Source of the DNA: Hominiventricola filiformis
GTDB taxonomy: Bacteria; Bacillota; Clostridia; Lachnospirales; Lachnospiraceae
DNA length: 64,000 nt
Direction of reading: 5' to 3'
NCBI RefSeq assembly: GCF_020686965.1
Contig: NZ_JAJEPS010000007.1
Coordinates: forward strand, 1-64,000
In this document: one piece after another, positions 1 through 8,614 of the stretch
How positions within the stretch are numbered: position 1 is the first letter of the stretch
Layout: every line of letters begins with the position of its first letter
Position numbers and translations under genes: made by a program
The notes under the pieces: generated by a model
Told to the model about the DNA's origin: nothing
Seen by the model: only the letters and a program-made list of their open reading frames with translations
Databases searched by the model: none

Positions 1-309
1 TCTACACAACAAACAAATATAAAATAGAAATCTGAAAAGGAAAAAGTCATAGTGTCCTTGACAAAGGGTACACTTTAAAAAATGTACATCTGGAACCTGA
101 AAAACGGAAATAATTTTGATTAGATCCCAATGCCTGCAAAAGAGGCAATGTAAAAAACATTGTGCTTTCAGAAAAAAATGGATATACTGAAAATAAGAAA
201 ACAGGGGAGTGTTTATGGTAAGAAAATGCAGCAGAGCGGGTGTTGGCAGTGAAGGAAGTAATAAGTTTGATCGGAAAATATTTAGGATGGCGAAAAGGAG
301 CAACATTAA
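1..309. other. Leading gene-free stretch
   Basis: No convincing gene lies before the ATG at 310. A TTGACA hexamer is present at 58-63 but no good -10 box lies 16-18 bases downstream. Two small hairpins follow one another near 132-165 (TGCCT/AGGCA and CAATG/CATTG). A short open frame at 214-312 (32 codons) overlaps the next start and has no recognisable family. The DNA is AT-rich like the three genes that follow. Confidence 0.4.
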
Positions 310-762
310 ATGATAGATATATATACAGAAAAAAGTGATTCAAAAGATTGGATATTTCACAATGACTTGTATTTTAACCTGAATACAGGCAATGAAGAGA
401 TGTCAAAAAAAGAAATCGATTTAATCCAACAAGTGGATGAGGCTAAGCTGACGCCAGATAAGCATATAGAAACAAAATATGGACTGGGCACAATCCGTAA
501 TCTGTCATCAGGCTGCAAGACATTACTTAATATTGTGAAGCACCCTGATAAGGTGGTAAACGTTGAGGAATGTGGACCTAATGTACTTAGAATCATTTTT
601 GCCATGGATAATATAAAGATTTATATGTCAAGACCAACGCTTTTTGATATACCGGATGATGCAAAAATCAGATTTAATGATTCGGATATAGTTACCGGTG
701 GCAGAGGTTATAGTACCTGGTGGAGTAAAGAGTATGAGAGGAGAGAAGCAGATGATTTATAA
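310..762 (+). CDS. DUF4869-like small protein
   Basis: A 150-residue soluble protein with no signal peptide or membrane segment. I recognise the general look of the DUF4869 family of Firmicutes (acidic, ending in a YSTWWSKEYERRE-type tail), but no biochemical role is known to me. The start ATG is preceded by AAGGAG at a 10-base gap. Its last codons overlap by 11 bases the start of the next gene, a small ATPase, so the two are probably translationally coupled. The third gene begins 1 base after the second, so the three form one transcription unit. The AT-rich base use differs from most of the window and suggests transfer. Family assignment is moderate; function unknown. Confidence 0.65.
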   Translation: MIDIYTEKSDSKDWIFHNDLYFNLNTGNEEMSKKEIDLIQQVDEAKLTPDKHIETKYGLGTIRNLSSGCKTLLNIVKHPDKVVNVEECGPNVLRIIFAMDNIKIYMSRPTLFDIPDDAKIRFNDSDIVTGGRGYSTWWSKEYERREADDL

Positions 763-1153
763 AAATATTAAATTCAAAGCAGATCCATTTTCATACGATT
801 TGGAATTTGATGATAGAATTACTCTTGTTGGTGGAGACAGTGGTACCGGCAAAACAGTACTTTATGAAATGTTGGAAGATATAAGATTGACAGACGAATA
901 CAAAGCAATCAAACTATTTAACTATAAATCAGATAATTTTTTAGAAGCAATCAAACAGTGTAGAGATAGTTTTATTGTGATAGATAATGCAGATTGTCTG
1001 ATTAATGATGATGTTAGGAGATTCATTAATTTTGAGTTGTCTAATCAGTATATGCTTTTTCTGCGAAATTGTGACGGACTCAATGTATCTGATAAGAGCT
1101 TTAAGGTGTTGAAGTTTGATAATAACAGGATAATACTGGAAGAGGAGTTGTGA
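752..1153 (+). CDS. Small P-loop ATPase
   Basis: A 133-residue protein with a P-loop near residue 27 (GGDSGTGKT) and a Walker B-like strand FIVIDNAD near residue 76. This is the minimum core of an AAA/ABC-type ATPase; no ABC signature, arginine finger or lid domain is evident, so it may need a partner. The ATG at 752 is chosen over the upstream frame extension because the purine-rich GAGAGGAGAG lies just before it and the extension would lie entirely inside the DUF4869 gene. It is wedged between genes 310-762 and 1155-1832 with an overlap and a 1-base gap, so the three products probably act together. ATP binding is seen in the motifs; the purpose is unknown. Confidence 0.7.
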   Translation: MIYKNIKFKADPFSYDLEFDDRITLVGGDSGTGKTVLYEMLEDIRLTDEYKAIKLFNYKSDNFLEAIKQCRDSFIVIDNADCLINDDVRRFINFELSNQYMLFLRNCDGLNVSDKSFKVLKFDNNRIILEEEL

Positions 1154-1154
1154 T

Positions 1155-1832
1155 ATGAGGTATTTATGGACAGAGGATACCGGTGCAGGGCTTCACTTCT
1201 GGAAATTAGTCAACCAGCTTTTTTTAAATAATGAACTTGTAGTTGAGAGTAAGGGAAGTAATCAGGGATTATTGGATGCAGTATTAGACTTGGCTATTAC
1301 AAATGATGATGAATACTATGTTGCATTTGATTATGTGGTTGATAATCAGGATGTTCGTAACAAGTATCGTATGTTGAAATCAATAACAGGTAAGTCGGAA
1401 GGGAAAATTGTAATTCTGGATATGATTTGTTTTGAATACCTGGTTCTTGCATTTGACAAGCTGGTAGAATGGACAGGCACGGGAAAGACAGATAAAATTA
1501 AAATTCGTGAAGAAGTTTTGGCAGCAGCTGAGAATCACAGAATCGATTTATCAAAGATTAATGATGAAAAAACGTTACAGTACATAGCAGGTTTTAAGAG
1601 ATATTCGACAGAACGAGTGATGAAGTCATTGGTAGGCGAATTTACGCAAAATGAGAAGTGGTCTGTTAAAGGGGCTCTTATGGGTGAATGCTGGTATAAA
1701 GATTGTTGTATGTCAGAGCATACGGATAGTCTTAGGTGTGGCCAGCCAGAGGTTAAAGGTGGAGATGAAAAGATGATAATGCTGATACAGTCGGAAAAGG
1801 TGCAAGATGTGATTGGTAAATTGATACATTAG
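1155..1832 (+). CDS. Unknown protein, possibly TOPRIM-like, partner of small ATPase
   Basis: A 225-residue protein without signal or membrane segments. The N-terminal part has an acidic first strand (WTEDTGAGLHFW), a Gly-Ser-Asn turn, then a strand ending in two acids (AFDYVVDN) and a later CFEYLVLAF helix. This order resembles the TOPRIM-like fold of OLD-family and DUF4435 nucleases, which are paired with AAA ATPases, but it is my inference from pattern only. The gene starts 1 base after the ATPase gene ends. The C-terminal 50 residues are Cys-rich (ECWYKDCC) and end at the edge of a degraded PTS gene, so the tail could be altered by the junction. Function not established. Confidence 0.5.
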   Translation: MRYLWTEDTGAGLHFWKLVNQLFLNNELVVESKGSNQGLLDAVLDLAITNDDEYYVAFDYVVDNQDVRNKYRMLKSITGKSEGKIVILDMICFEYLVLAFDKLVEWTGTGKTDKIKIREEVLAAAENHRIDLSKINDEKTLQYIAGFKRYSTERVMKSLVGEFTQNEKWSVKGALMGECWYKDCCMSEHTDSLRCGQPEVKGGDEKMIMLIQSEKVQDVIGKLIH

Positions 1833-1833
1833 A

Positions 1834-2007
1834 GTAGTATTACAGAATGTATTAGATGGACTCGTATTAAATCTGTTACCATTTGGACTGATCATGGGAA
1901 CCTGGCAGCTTTTAAAGAAAAAGGTATCACCAATCGTGGTTGTATTGCTTCTGATGGCCATTGGAATCATTGAGTATTATCTGAACATTCTTGGACTTGG
2001 TGTATAG
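1834..2007 (+). pseudogene. 3' stump of a PTS mannose-family IID component gene
   Basis: A start-less open frame encodes about 57 residues containing VLDGLVLNLLPFGLIMG, then WQLLKKKVSPIVV and a final hydrophobic helix ending NILGLGV. The D-G-x-x-P-x-L-L motif, the LLKKK-S-P step and the length to the stop match the extreme C-terminus of mannose/fructose-type PTS IID membrane proteins. No PTS genes precede it; instead the three-gene cassette abuts it. I read this as the remnant of a PTS operon replaced by that cassette. It has no start codon or ribosome site and is not expected to be made. Confidence 0.6.
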
Positions 2008-2043
2008 AAGTCTGAAAAATAAAACAGCAAATTAAATACGGAA

Positions 2044-2172
2044 ATACTATATTTAGAAATTCCAACCATTACCATACTATATCTTGTATGATAACGGTTG
2101 GAATTTTGTTATTTGCGCCAAATTTCCAACCATTAGTATATACGGGATGATTAGAATCATGTATAAAGAAAT
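2044..2172 (+). promoter_or_regulatory. Promoter with dyad half-sites (copy 1)
   Basis: About 129 bases that recur at 5297-5425. It holds a near-perfect 20-base inverted repeat with an 8-base loop (arms 2058-2077 and 2086-2105, 18 of 20 pairing) and a further direct half-site TTCCAACCATTAGTATAT at 2124-2141. The arm at 2086-2103 and the site at 2124-2141 face each other across 20 bases. A -10 box TATAAA lies at 2162-2167, 20 bases after the last half-site, and no -35 hexamer is recognisable, which suggests an activator-dependent promoter for the lipoprotein gene at 2221. Confidence 0.6.
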
Positions 2173-2220
2173 AAAGCGGAGAATCAAAGAACACATCAGA
2201 CGGAGGTGAAGAAAGAGTAT

Positions 2221-3687
2221 ATGAGAAAATGGATGACATGGATGATAACATGGATACTTTTTGCAGCAGTATTAAGTGCCTGTGGAAAAGAGGTAGATGA
2301 CAAGAAATTAATTCCGAAGCCAGAAAAGAAGCAGGAAGCAGATGCGGAGACGGAAACCAAAACGGAAGCGAATGCAGAGGCGGAGGCAGAAACAACAGCA
2401 GAAACAACAGCGGACGTATCCCAGGATGAGAATTGGGATGATTTTTGCGGAGACTGGACACTTGTTGGTTTTGAGTATAGCGATTCTGTAGACGATATAG
2501 AACCATCGGTCGATAATCCATACTATGATGCAGAGAATGAGTGGATAGTTTCCGACATCCTTATATACGACGAAGAAAACACTCTGTATGCGGATTACAG
2601 CCGCATTGGATACGAAAACGAATCGATTAATGGAATGGCTCTCGTAAAACAGGATCCTACTTCGGATGGTCAGCCTGTCGCACGGTTAAAAAACCGGCGT
2701 GATGGAACAGAGACGGTACGAACACTGACCCTGATTGGAGAAAACGAACTTCGCTATTGTGAACAGGAGTCATGGCGGGAAACGGGACTGGAGCATGTAA
2801 TGATCTGTACCTATCTGCGGAAAGGCTCAAAGGAAATGGAGCAGAAAAAAGAATATCAGTATGTGGATGAGGTAACGGTATCTACCGTGCAGGAGCTGGT
2901 GGAGGCGATTCAGAGCCGGACGAAGATTATCCTGAAGGAAGGAACCTATAATTTCAGCGAACTTGATTGTGACAGCATAAAAAATCCTAATATTGACTGG
3001 ATAAAGGATTATGACGGACTGGCAGAATATACGGTGCGAAATGTGCGGAATCTATGTCTCGAAGCAGAGGAAGGTGCCAGAGTAGAAATCAGTACGGAAA
3101 ATTCCTATGCGAGAGCGTTAGGATTTGAAGAATGTCAGGAGATTACCCTTCGCGGACTGATCTGCGGTCATGAAGTGGAGCCCGGATATTGTACCGGAAG
3201 TGTACTTTACCTTAACCAATGCAGCCATATCGCAATTGATAACTGTGACTTATACGGAAGTGGAACCTACGGAATAGAAGCTTATAATATCTTTGGTTTA
3301 ACGATAGAGGATACCGAGATTTATGAGTGTACCTATGGCCTTGTGTGGCTTTCAGCAGTAGAAGTGGCAACATTTACGAATTGCAGTTTTATGACCAGCG
3401 AGCAGTACAGCATGTTTTCCTTCATAGGCTGTTATAGTATCACTCTGGATGATTGCAAGATCATAGGAAATGAAACAAAGACAGAATATAGTCCATTCAT
3501 CACCTGTCAGGACTCTCTTTCTGTCAACTTTGAGAATTGCCAGTTCAGAGGAAATGACTATCAGGTCTTTCTGGAGGAGGGAAATAACCCGCCGACCAAT
3601 ACTATCGTATTTACCGACTGTACGGTAGAGGATGGAAAGCAGGATCTGGATTATCCGGAGGGAATTACACAAGTATCATATCGTTAA
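2221..3687 (+). CDS. Lipoprotein with right-handed beta-helix domain
   Basis: A 488-residue exported protein. The N-terminus is a lipoprotein signal peptide with lipobox LSAC (Cys near residue 21), so it should sit on the outer face of the membrane. Next comes a Glu/Ala/Thr-rich linker (residues about 30-65), an unknown globular domain with an FCGDW start, and from about residue 225 a series of short strands with recurring Cys and Asn (for example LRGLICG, IDNCDLYG, FTNCSF, LDDCKI) typical of a parallel beta-helix of the NosD/pectate-lyase type. The ATG at 2221 is preferred to the in-frame GTG at 2206, which overlaps the GGAGG. It follows the copy-1 dyad promoter and precedes a 5'-nucleotidase-like gene by 40 bases, so the two are likely cotranscribed. 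Confidence 0.75.
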   Translation: MRKWMTWMITWILFAAVLSACGKEVDDKKLIPKPEKKQEADAETETKTEANAEAEAETTAETTADVSQDENWDDFCGDWTLVGFEYSDSVDDIEPSVDNPYYDAENEWIVSDILIYDEENTLYADYSRIGYENESINGMALVKQDPTSDGQPVARLKNRRDGTETVRTLTLIGENELRYCEQESWRETGLEHVMICTYLRKGSKEMEQKKEYQYVDEVTVSTVQELVEAIQSRTKIILKEGTYNFSELDCDSIKNPNIDWIKDYDGLAEYTVRNVRNLCLEAEEGARVEISTENSYARALGFEECQEITLRGLICGHEVEPGYCTGSVLYLNQCSHIAIDNCDLYGSGTYGIEAYNIFGLTIEDTEIYECTYGLVWLSAVEVATFTNCSFMTSEQYSMFSFIGCYSITLDDCKIIGNETKTEYSPFITCQDSLSVNFENCQFRGNDYQVFLEEGNNPPTNTIVFTDCTVEDGKQDLDYPEGITQVSYR

Positions 3688-3727
3688 AGCTCCGGGGGAA
3701 CGAAAGAGGGAAGGAGGGCAGTTTCTT

Positions 3728-5194
3728 ATGAAAAATCTGAAAAAACTGACGATTCTTCATTCTAATGATATGCATGGAGATTTTCTGGCAGAGCAGATCG
3801 ATGAAAAACTGGTGGGAGGAGTCTCATTCCTTTCCGGTTATGTCAATATGGTCCGGAAGCAGGAAAAAAATGTACTCTATGCGATTGCGGGAGATATGTT
3901 TCGTGGTTCGGTCATTGATTCGGAATATAAGGGGGTATCAACGATCGGCATTATGAATCTGTTGGGCCCCGATGTGGCAACGATCGGCAATCACGAAGTA
4001 GACTATGGTTTGTCGCACCTTTTGTTTTTGGAAAAATGTGCAAATTTCCCAATTATCAATGCAAACTTTCATATCCGGGCCAATCGCAGGCGCCTGTTCC
4101 AGCCTTTCTATATTGCAGAGATGGATGGCATGAAGATTCTTTTCATAGGAATTATCACAGAAGATGTTCTGGCACAGACCAAGGCAGATGAACTGATCGG
4201 TTCCTTTGTGGACATCGGAGAGGCTGCCCAGGAAGTGGGAAATATCTGCAATGCCTATAATGCGATTGATATTGATTTTACCGTACTTCTGACGCATATC
4301 GGCTTTGAAGAGGATAAAAAACTGGCGGCTTTACTGGATCCTGCCTGGGGTGTGGATGTGATCATTGGCGGCCACTCTCATTCATTCGTGACAGAGCCGG
4401 CTCTGGTAAACGGAATCTATATTGTGCAGGCCGGAACGGGCACGGACCAGATCGGACGATTTGATATTATGGTGGATACAGACCTGAATGCAATTGATAC
4501 CTTCACCTGGCAGCTCATCCCGATCAATAATGAGACCTGTCAAAAAGACGAGGAAATGGAGCAGTTCATCAATCATTACAGAAAAGAAACGGACAAAAAA
4601 TATGACCGCATCGTAACACGGTTTACGAATTGCCTGACCCATCCCGTAAGAAATCAGGAGACTGCACTGGGAAATCTGATGGCAGATATCCTGTGTGACA
4701 GCCTGGGAATCGACCTGATGCTGATGGGTTCAGGAGCAATCCGGAGCTATGAACTGGGACCGGTGGTCCATTACCAGGATCTTGTGGAATGCCTGCCCTA
4801 TGATGAAGCCGTGTATATGCTTCAGGTGAATGGGACACAGTTGGAACGAATGCTGCGGCGCATCCTGCGGGAAGAAGCATTTGAGGGGGAACATACAGAA
4901 TTTTATCAGTTTTCCCATGGAATGCAGATCATCTGGTCCCGCGGGAAGCAGGAGTTTGAAACTCTGACCCTGAATGGGAAAGCACTGGATCAACAGAAGC
5001 TTTATACCATTGCGTTATCCAAATTCCATTATATGAATATACAGAATTTCCTGAACATTTCGCTGGAGGAGATAAAGATCAATGCACCGCCCCGGGTATT
5101 GGCAACCTCTTATCGGGACATTGTTGAGGAATATATGATGATGAACCCCCACCTTTCCAGTGAGGTGGAAGGAAGACTGATTGTGAAGACATGA
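3728..5194 (+). CDS. 5'-nucleotidase / UshA-like metallophosphatase
   Basis: A 488-residue two-domain enzyme of the 5'-nucleotidase/2',3'-cyclic phosphodiesterase family, expected to remove phosphate from nucleotides. The N-terminal calcineurin-like domain shows all metal motifs: SNDMHGD near residue 13, AGDMFRG, GNHEVDYG, LTHIG and GGHSHS. The C-terminal 5'-nucleotidase domain starts near residue 290 with ALGNLMADILCDSLG and GSGAIR. The start ATG has AGGAGGG 7-11 bases upstream; a longer frame runs back into the preceding gene and is rejected. Unlike most UshA proteins it has no signal peptide, so it is predicted cytoplasmic or exported by another route. It shares the copy-1 promoter with the upstream lipoprotein. 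Confidence 0.88.
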   Translation: MKNLKKLTILHSNDMHGDFLAEQIDEKLVGGVSFLSGYVNMVRKQEKNVLYAIAGDMFRGSVIDSEYKGVSTIGIMNLLGPDVATIGNHEVDYGLSHLLFLEKCANFPIINANFHIRANRRRLFQPFYIAEMDGMKILFIGIITEDVLAQTKADELIGSFVDIGEAAQEVGNICNAYNAIDIDFTVLLTHIGFEEDKKLAALLDPAWGVDVIIGGHSHSFVTEPALVNGIYIVQAGTGTDQIGRFDIMVDTDLNAIDTFTWQLIPINNETCQKDEEMEQFINHYRKETDKKYDRIVTRFTNCLTHPVRNQETALGNLMADILCDSLGIDLMLMGSGAIRSYELGPVVHYQDLVECLPYDEAVYMLQVNGTQLERMLRRILREEAFEGEHTEFYQFSHGMQIIWSRGKQEFETLTLNGKALDQQKLYTIALSKFHYMNIQNFLNISLEEIKINAPPRVLATSYRDIVEEYMMMNPHLSSEVEGRLIVKT

Positions 5195-5281
5195 GAAGGC
5201 AACATTTCCCTCGCAGCTGATCCATTTTGGTATATAGAATTTTCGCGTGCATCCCCAGGCTGACTACCAGCTGCTATTTTC

Positions 5282-5425
5282 TATCCAACCATTTGAATAC
5301 TATATTTAGAAATTCAAATCATTGCTATACTATATATTGTATACCAATGATTGGAATTTTGTTTTTGGGGCCAAATTTCCAACCATTAGCATATACAGGA
5401 CGATGAAAATCATGTATAAAGAAAT
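5282..5425 (+). promoter_or_regulatory. Promoter with dyad half-sites (copy 2)
   Basis: Second copy of the element at 2044-2172. The 20-base inverted repeat has arms 5311-5330 and 5339-5358 with an 8-base loop; three base pairs differ from copy 1 on both arms together, so the pairing is conserved while the sequence changes. The downstream half-site TTCCAACCATTAGCATAT is at 5377-5394, 20 bases after the facing half-site (5339-5356) and 20 bases before a TATAAA -10 box at 5415-5420. A fourth half-site-like string TCCAACCATTTGAATAC lies at 5284-5300. It should drive the surface protein at 5492. Confidence 0.6.
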
Positions 5426-5491
5426 TAACAAAGTTCTGAAGCAGTTGTGCGTTCAGGAAAGCAGGAAAAAAATAGAAATGGAGGAAAAAAG

Positions 5492-8400
5492 ATGAGCAGA
5501 AAAAGAAAAAAATGGTTAAGCCGCATGCTTGCACTTTGTCTGATATTGGCGTTATTGCCGATCAATACAGCATATGCAGATGAAGTCGACACTCAAGATG
5601 CTGTGTATCAGACCGAAGACATTCAGCCGGCAGAAGCAGCAGCGCAACCGGAAGAAGTGAAGCCGGAAGTACAACCGGAAGTACAGTCGGAAGAAACACA
5701 GCCGGAAGCACAGCCAGAAGAGGTGAAGCCGGAAACACAACCGGAAGAGCAGCCAGAAGAAGTGAAGCCGGAAACACAACCGGAAGAAGCGCAGCCGGAA
5801 GAAACACAGCCGGAAGAAGTGAAGCCGGAAGCACAGCCGGAAGAAGTGAAGCCGGAAGAAGCACAGCCGGAAGAGGTGAAGCCGGAAGAAGCACAGCCGG
5901 AAGAGGTGAAGCCGGAAGCGCAGCCAGCAGAAGCACAGCCGGAAGAAGTACAGCCGGAAGCACCCGTTCAACCGGATCAAGATGCTGCAGTGGAGGAAGC
6001 GGTAGAACCTGCAGAGATCATGTTAGCTCCAGCGGCAGTCTCTCCAACGGCTTCGCCTGAAATCATTAAAGAGATAGAGCTGAATTTGAAGCCAGTAACC
6101 GAAATTACCAAGATTAACGACTTTAGATCAATCGCTTATTCTCCATCAGACAAAATACATTTGGAAGAAGTTACTGTATATGAGGGGTACAATAACACAA
6201 ATGGTTCCACTCCTTCCGTATATACTCCTAATAAGGGCTATACAGTTATATATGAATTTAGGTGCGATAAGAACGCGTATAAACTTAACTCTTATTGTAA
6301 AGTAAAAATAAATTCCGAATATATAAAGAACTGGGACTGGGAGTGCAAGTTCTTCTGGGGGTATGCGTTAAAGGTTTATGTGTATTATCCAAGTCTGAAA
6401 AATACAGTTGGTGTAACCTTTAGGCCAAGAAATCAATGGAGTGGCAGCATTTCTAACATGTATGTTGGTCATGATCTGGGTAATGCCTATTCTGTTTGGC
6501 TTAATTATTACAATGGGTTAAATCAAATTGATAAAAGCATTGGTAGTGATGCAAAATATGATCCAACGAAAGATTATAGTGTATGTATTACCATTGCTGG
6601 GAAAGGTCATGCTGCTATCATTTCACCTACTTTAAAAAAGGATAATGTCAAAATTAATCAGGGCACTATCTGGAAAGTTGCCTGGGATGATGATAATAGT
6701 TATACAAAAATCTATGTGAACTTCCCAAGGGAAGAAGACAGCGAATATACCGTCAAAGCCAAAAATGCTGAAATAACGAATGAAGCAGGGGAACCTGTTT
6801 CTAAAGCAAAAGCAGGGACTGTCCTTACCGTGAAGCTCAAGGATCTTGAGAAAGGATACGCTTTTGAGAAATGGGCAGTTGATGATAATAGTACAGATGT
6901 GGAGTTTCAGAATGTGAAGAGTACGACAACAACATTTGTTATGCCAAAAGGAGAAGTTTACATTTCTCCAGCTACTCTTCTGATAGCTAAGGTGTATTCT
7001 AAAAAGTTGACTTATAACGGAGAAGAACAAACTGGGGTATATTTAAATGATAAGTATGGCGGCGGTTCATCTGTCGGCACACTTACCGGACATAAAGCGA
7101 CAGAAGCAGGTACCTATACTGCCAGGGCTAGTTTAAATAAAGGCTATATTTGGTCTGATGGCACTACAGAAGACAAGGAGATTGTATGGACGATCGCTAA
7201 AGCGGACCGGGATGGTCCAAGAAAATTAGCTGGTATTATGCCAACAACAGAAGGAGCCAATGATGGCCGTATAGTAAAGACAACAACAGAAATGGAATAC
7301 CGAAAAGTCGGCACAACAACATGGAAAGAGTGCCCAGATGAAGAGGTTACGGGATTGGCCCCAGGAGACTATGAAGTAAGATATAAAGACACCACATCTT
7401 ATAATAAAAGTATAGCTCTAATCTACACCGTTCCCATATGGGGACCAGAGAAACGGATAGTATACATAGAAAATGGAACACCAGGATCTATAGATTTACC
7501 AAAAAATGCAACGATTACCATTACTGCAAATCCTCCTGAAGAAGGCAAAGAATTTGACAAGTGGGTTCCCAGTGCAATAAGTCATGTAAAAATCGAGGAT
7601 GAAAAGAGCGAAGTTACAAAATTGACGGCATTAGGAGGAAACGCAACTGTTACAGCTACCTACAAAGAGAAAGAAATACCAGGCGCTCCGAAATACGATT
7701 TATACGTAATTAACGGTCAGGGTAGTGGACAATATGCATATAATAGAAAGGTAGATATCACAGCGGACCCCGCCCCAGCAGGCAAAACCTTTGATAAGTG
7801 GGTAGTAGTAGATGAGACGGTAACGGTAGAAAACATAAACAACTCCAAAACTACCCTTAGAACAAAAGGGGTTGAAGGGTGGGTGGTAGCCACATATAAA
7901 GATATTGGATCCGTTGATGCAGAGCATACACTAACAGTCGTAAACGGAGGCATCCAGGGCAGCTCTAATCCAGGAAAATTCAAGCGAAATGAAGAAGTAA
8001 CACTCTATGCTAAAATAACCAAAAATTTTGATAAATGGGTGGTGACATCAGGATCAGTTGAGGCAATACTTCCAAACGAAAATGCGATTAATGTAACGAT
8101 CATAACATCCGATAAAGATGCGACAATTGAAGCTACCTATAAGCCCCACTCCCATACTTACGAAGGATGGTCAAAGGAAAAAGGTGTCTGGTATTATTGG
8201 AAATCAGGAAAACTATTGAAAAATCAATGGTTGAAATCAGGAAAACACTGGTATTATCTGGACGGAAACGGAATAATGCAGACCGGTTGGGTAAAAGTGT
8301 CTGGTAAATGGTATTACATGAACGGAAGCGGAGTAATGCAGACCGGCTGGGTAAAAGTGTCCGGTAAATGGTACTACATGAACGGAAGCGGTGTGATGCA

Positions 8401-8527
8401 GACCGGCTGGGTAAAAGTGTCCGGTAAATGGTATTATATGAATGGAAGCGGAGTAATGCAGACCGGGAAAAAAGTTATTAACGGGAAAAACTATGTATTT
8501 AATCAGAATGGACAATGGATTCAATGA
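5492..8527 (+). CDS. Large surface protein with choline-binding-type repeats
   Basis: A 1011-residue secreted wall protein. A classical signal peptide ends at about residue 30 (NTAYA). Residues about 50-165 are a Pro-Glu-rich stalk built of PEEVKPE/PEAQ units, expected to be extended. The middle holds several beta modules, including repeats with FDKWV and ATYK (residues about 690-890) like the bacterial InlB-B/MBG-type surface repeats. The C-terminus carries four cell-wall-binding repeats of about 20 residues (GWVKVSGKWYYMNGSGVMQT), family CW_binding_1, which hold proteins on choline or related wall polymers. The start follows TGGAGG; an in-frame upstream GTG at 5447 is rejected. No LPXTG anchor is present. 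It has its own copy-2 dyad promoter. The ligand is unknown. Confidence 0.85.
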   Translation: MSRKRKKWLSRMLALCLILALLPINTAYADEVDTQDAVYQTEDIQPAEAAAQPEEVKPEVQPEVQSEETQPEAQPEEVKPETQPEEQPEEVKPETQPEEAQPEETQPEEVKPEAQPEEVKPEEAQPEEVKPEEAQPEEVKPEAQPAEAQPEEVQPEAPVQPDQDAAVEEAVEPAEIMLAPAAVSPTASPEIIKEIELNLKPVTEITKINDFRSIAYSPSDKIHLEEVTVYEGYNNTNGSTPSVYTPNKGYTVIYEFRCDKNAYKLNSYCKVKINSEYIKNWDWECKFFWGYALKVYVYYPSLKNTVGVTFRPRNQWSGSISNMYVGHDLGNAYSVWLNYYNGLNQIDKSIGSDAKYDPTKDYSVCITIAGKGHAAIISPTLKKDNVKINQGTIWKVAWDDDNSYTKIYVNFPREEDSEYTVKAKNAEITNEAGEPVSKAKAGTVLTVKLKDLEKGYAFEKWAVDDNSTDVEFQNVKSTTTTFVMPKGEVYISPATLLIAKVYSKKLTYNGEEQTGVYLNDKYGGGSSVGTLTGHKATEAGTYTARASLNKGYIWSDGTTEDKEIVWTIAKADRDGPRKLAGIMPTTEGANDGRIVKTTTEMEYRKVGTTTWKECPDEEVTGLAPGDYEVRYKDTTSYNKSIALIYTVPIWGPEKRIVYIENGTPGSIDLPKNATITITANPPEEGKEFDKWVPSAISHVKIEDEKSEVTKLTALGGNATVTATYKEKEIPGAPKYDLYVINGQGSGQYAYNRKVDITADPAPAGKTFDKWVVVDETVTVENINNSKTTLRTKGVEGWVVATYKDIGSVDAEHTLTVVNGGIQGSSNPGKFKRNEEVTLYAKITKNFDKWVVTSGSVEAILPNENAINVTIITSDKDATIEATYKPHSHTYEGWSKEKGVWYYWKSGKLLKNQWLKSGKHWYYLDGNGIMQTGWVKVSGKWYYMNGSGVMQTGWVKVSGKWYYMNGSGVMQTGWVKVSGKWYYMNGSGVMQTGKKVINGKNYVFNQNGQWIQ
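5641..5975 (+). repeat. Pro-Glu repeat tract within surface gene
   Basis: Degenerate tandem units encoding PEEVKPE, PEEAQ and PEAQ. The repeats keep reading frame and change length between units, as expected for slippage-prone stalk regions. Long open frames on the opposite strand here are only a by-product of this repeat. Confidence 0.8.
8279..8458 (+). repeat. Three 60-base repeats encoding wall-binding modules
   Basis: Three nearly identical 60-base units, each encoding one QTGWVKVSGKWYYMNGSGVM module of the surface protein. The low divergence between units suggests recent duplication or gene conversion, and copy number is likely to vary between strains. Confidence 0.85.
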
Positions 8528-8614
8528 CGAAAAAAACAGGAGCAGAAATAATATATGGAATTTTATACCATAAAGTAGTATAATAAAAAAATTTTATCCT
8601 GAGGAGAGAGTAAT

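Noticed and set aside
214..312. 32-codon frame before the DUF4869 gene
   Set aside because: Weak start, overlaps the next ATG, and no recognisable family; not enough to call.
5552..5980. Long open frames on the minus strand rich in Leu/Arg/Phe or Ala/Pro
   Set aside because: They mirror the Pro-Glu repeat of the plus-strand surface gene, have no ribosome site and no known domain.
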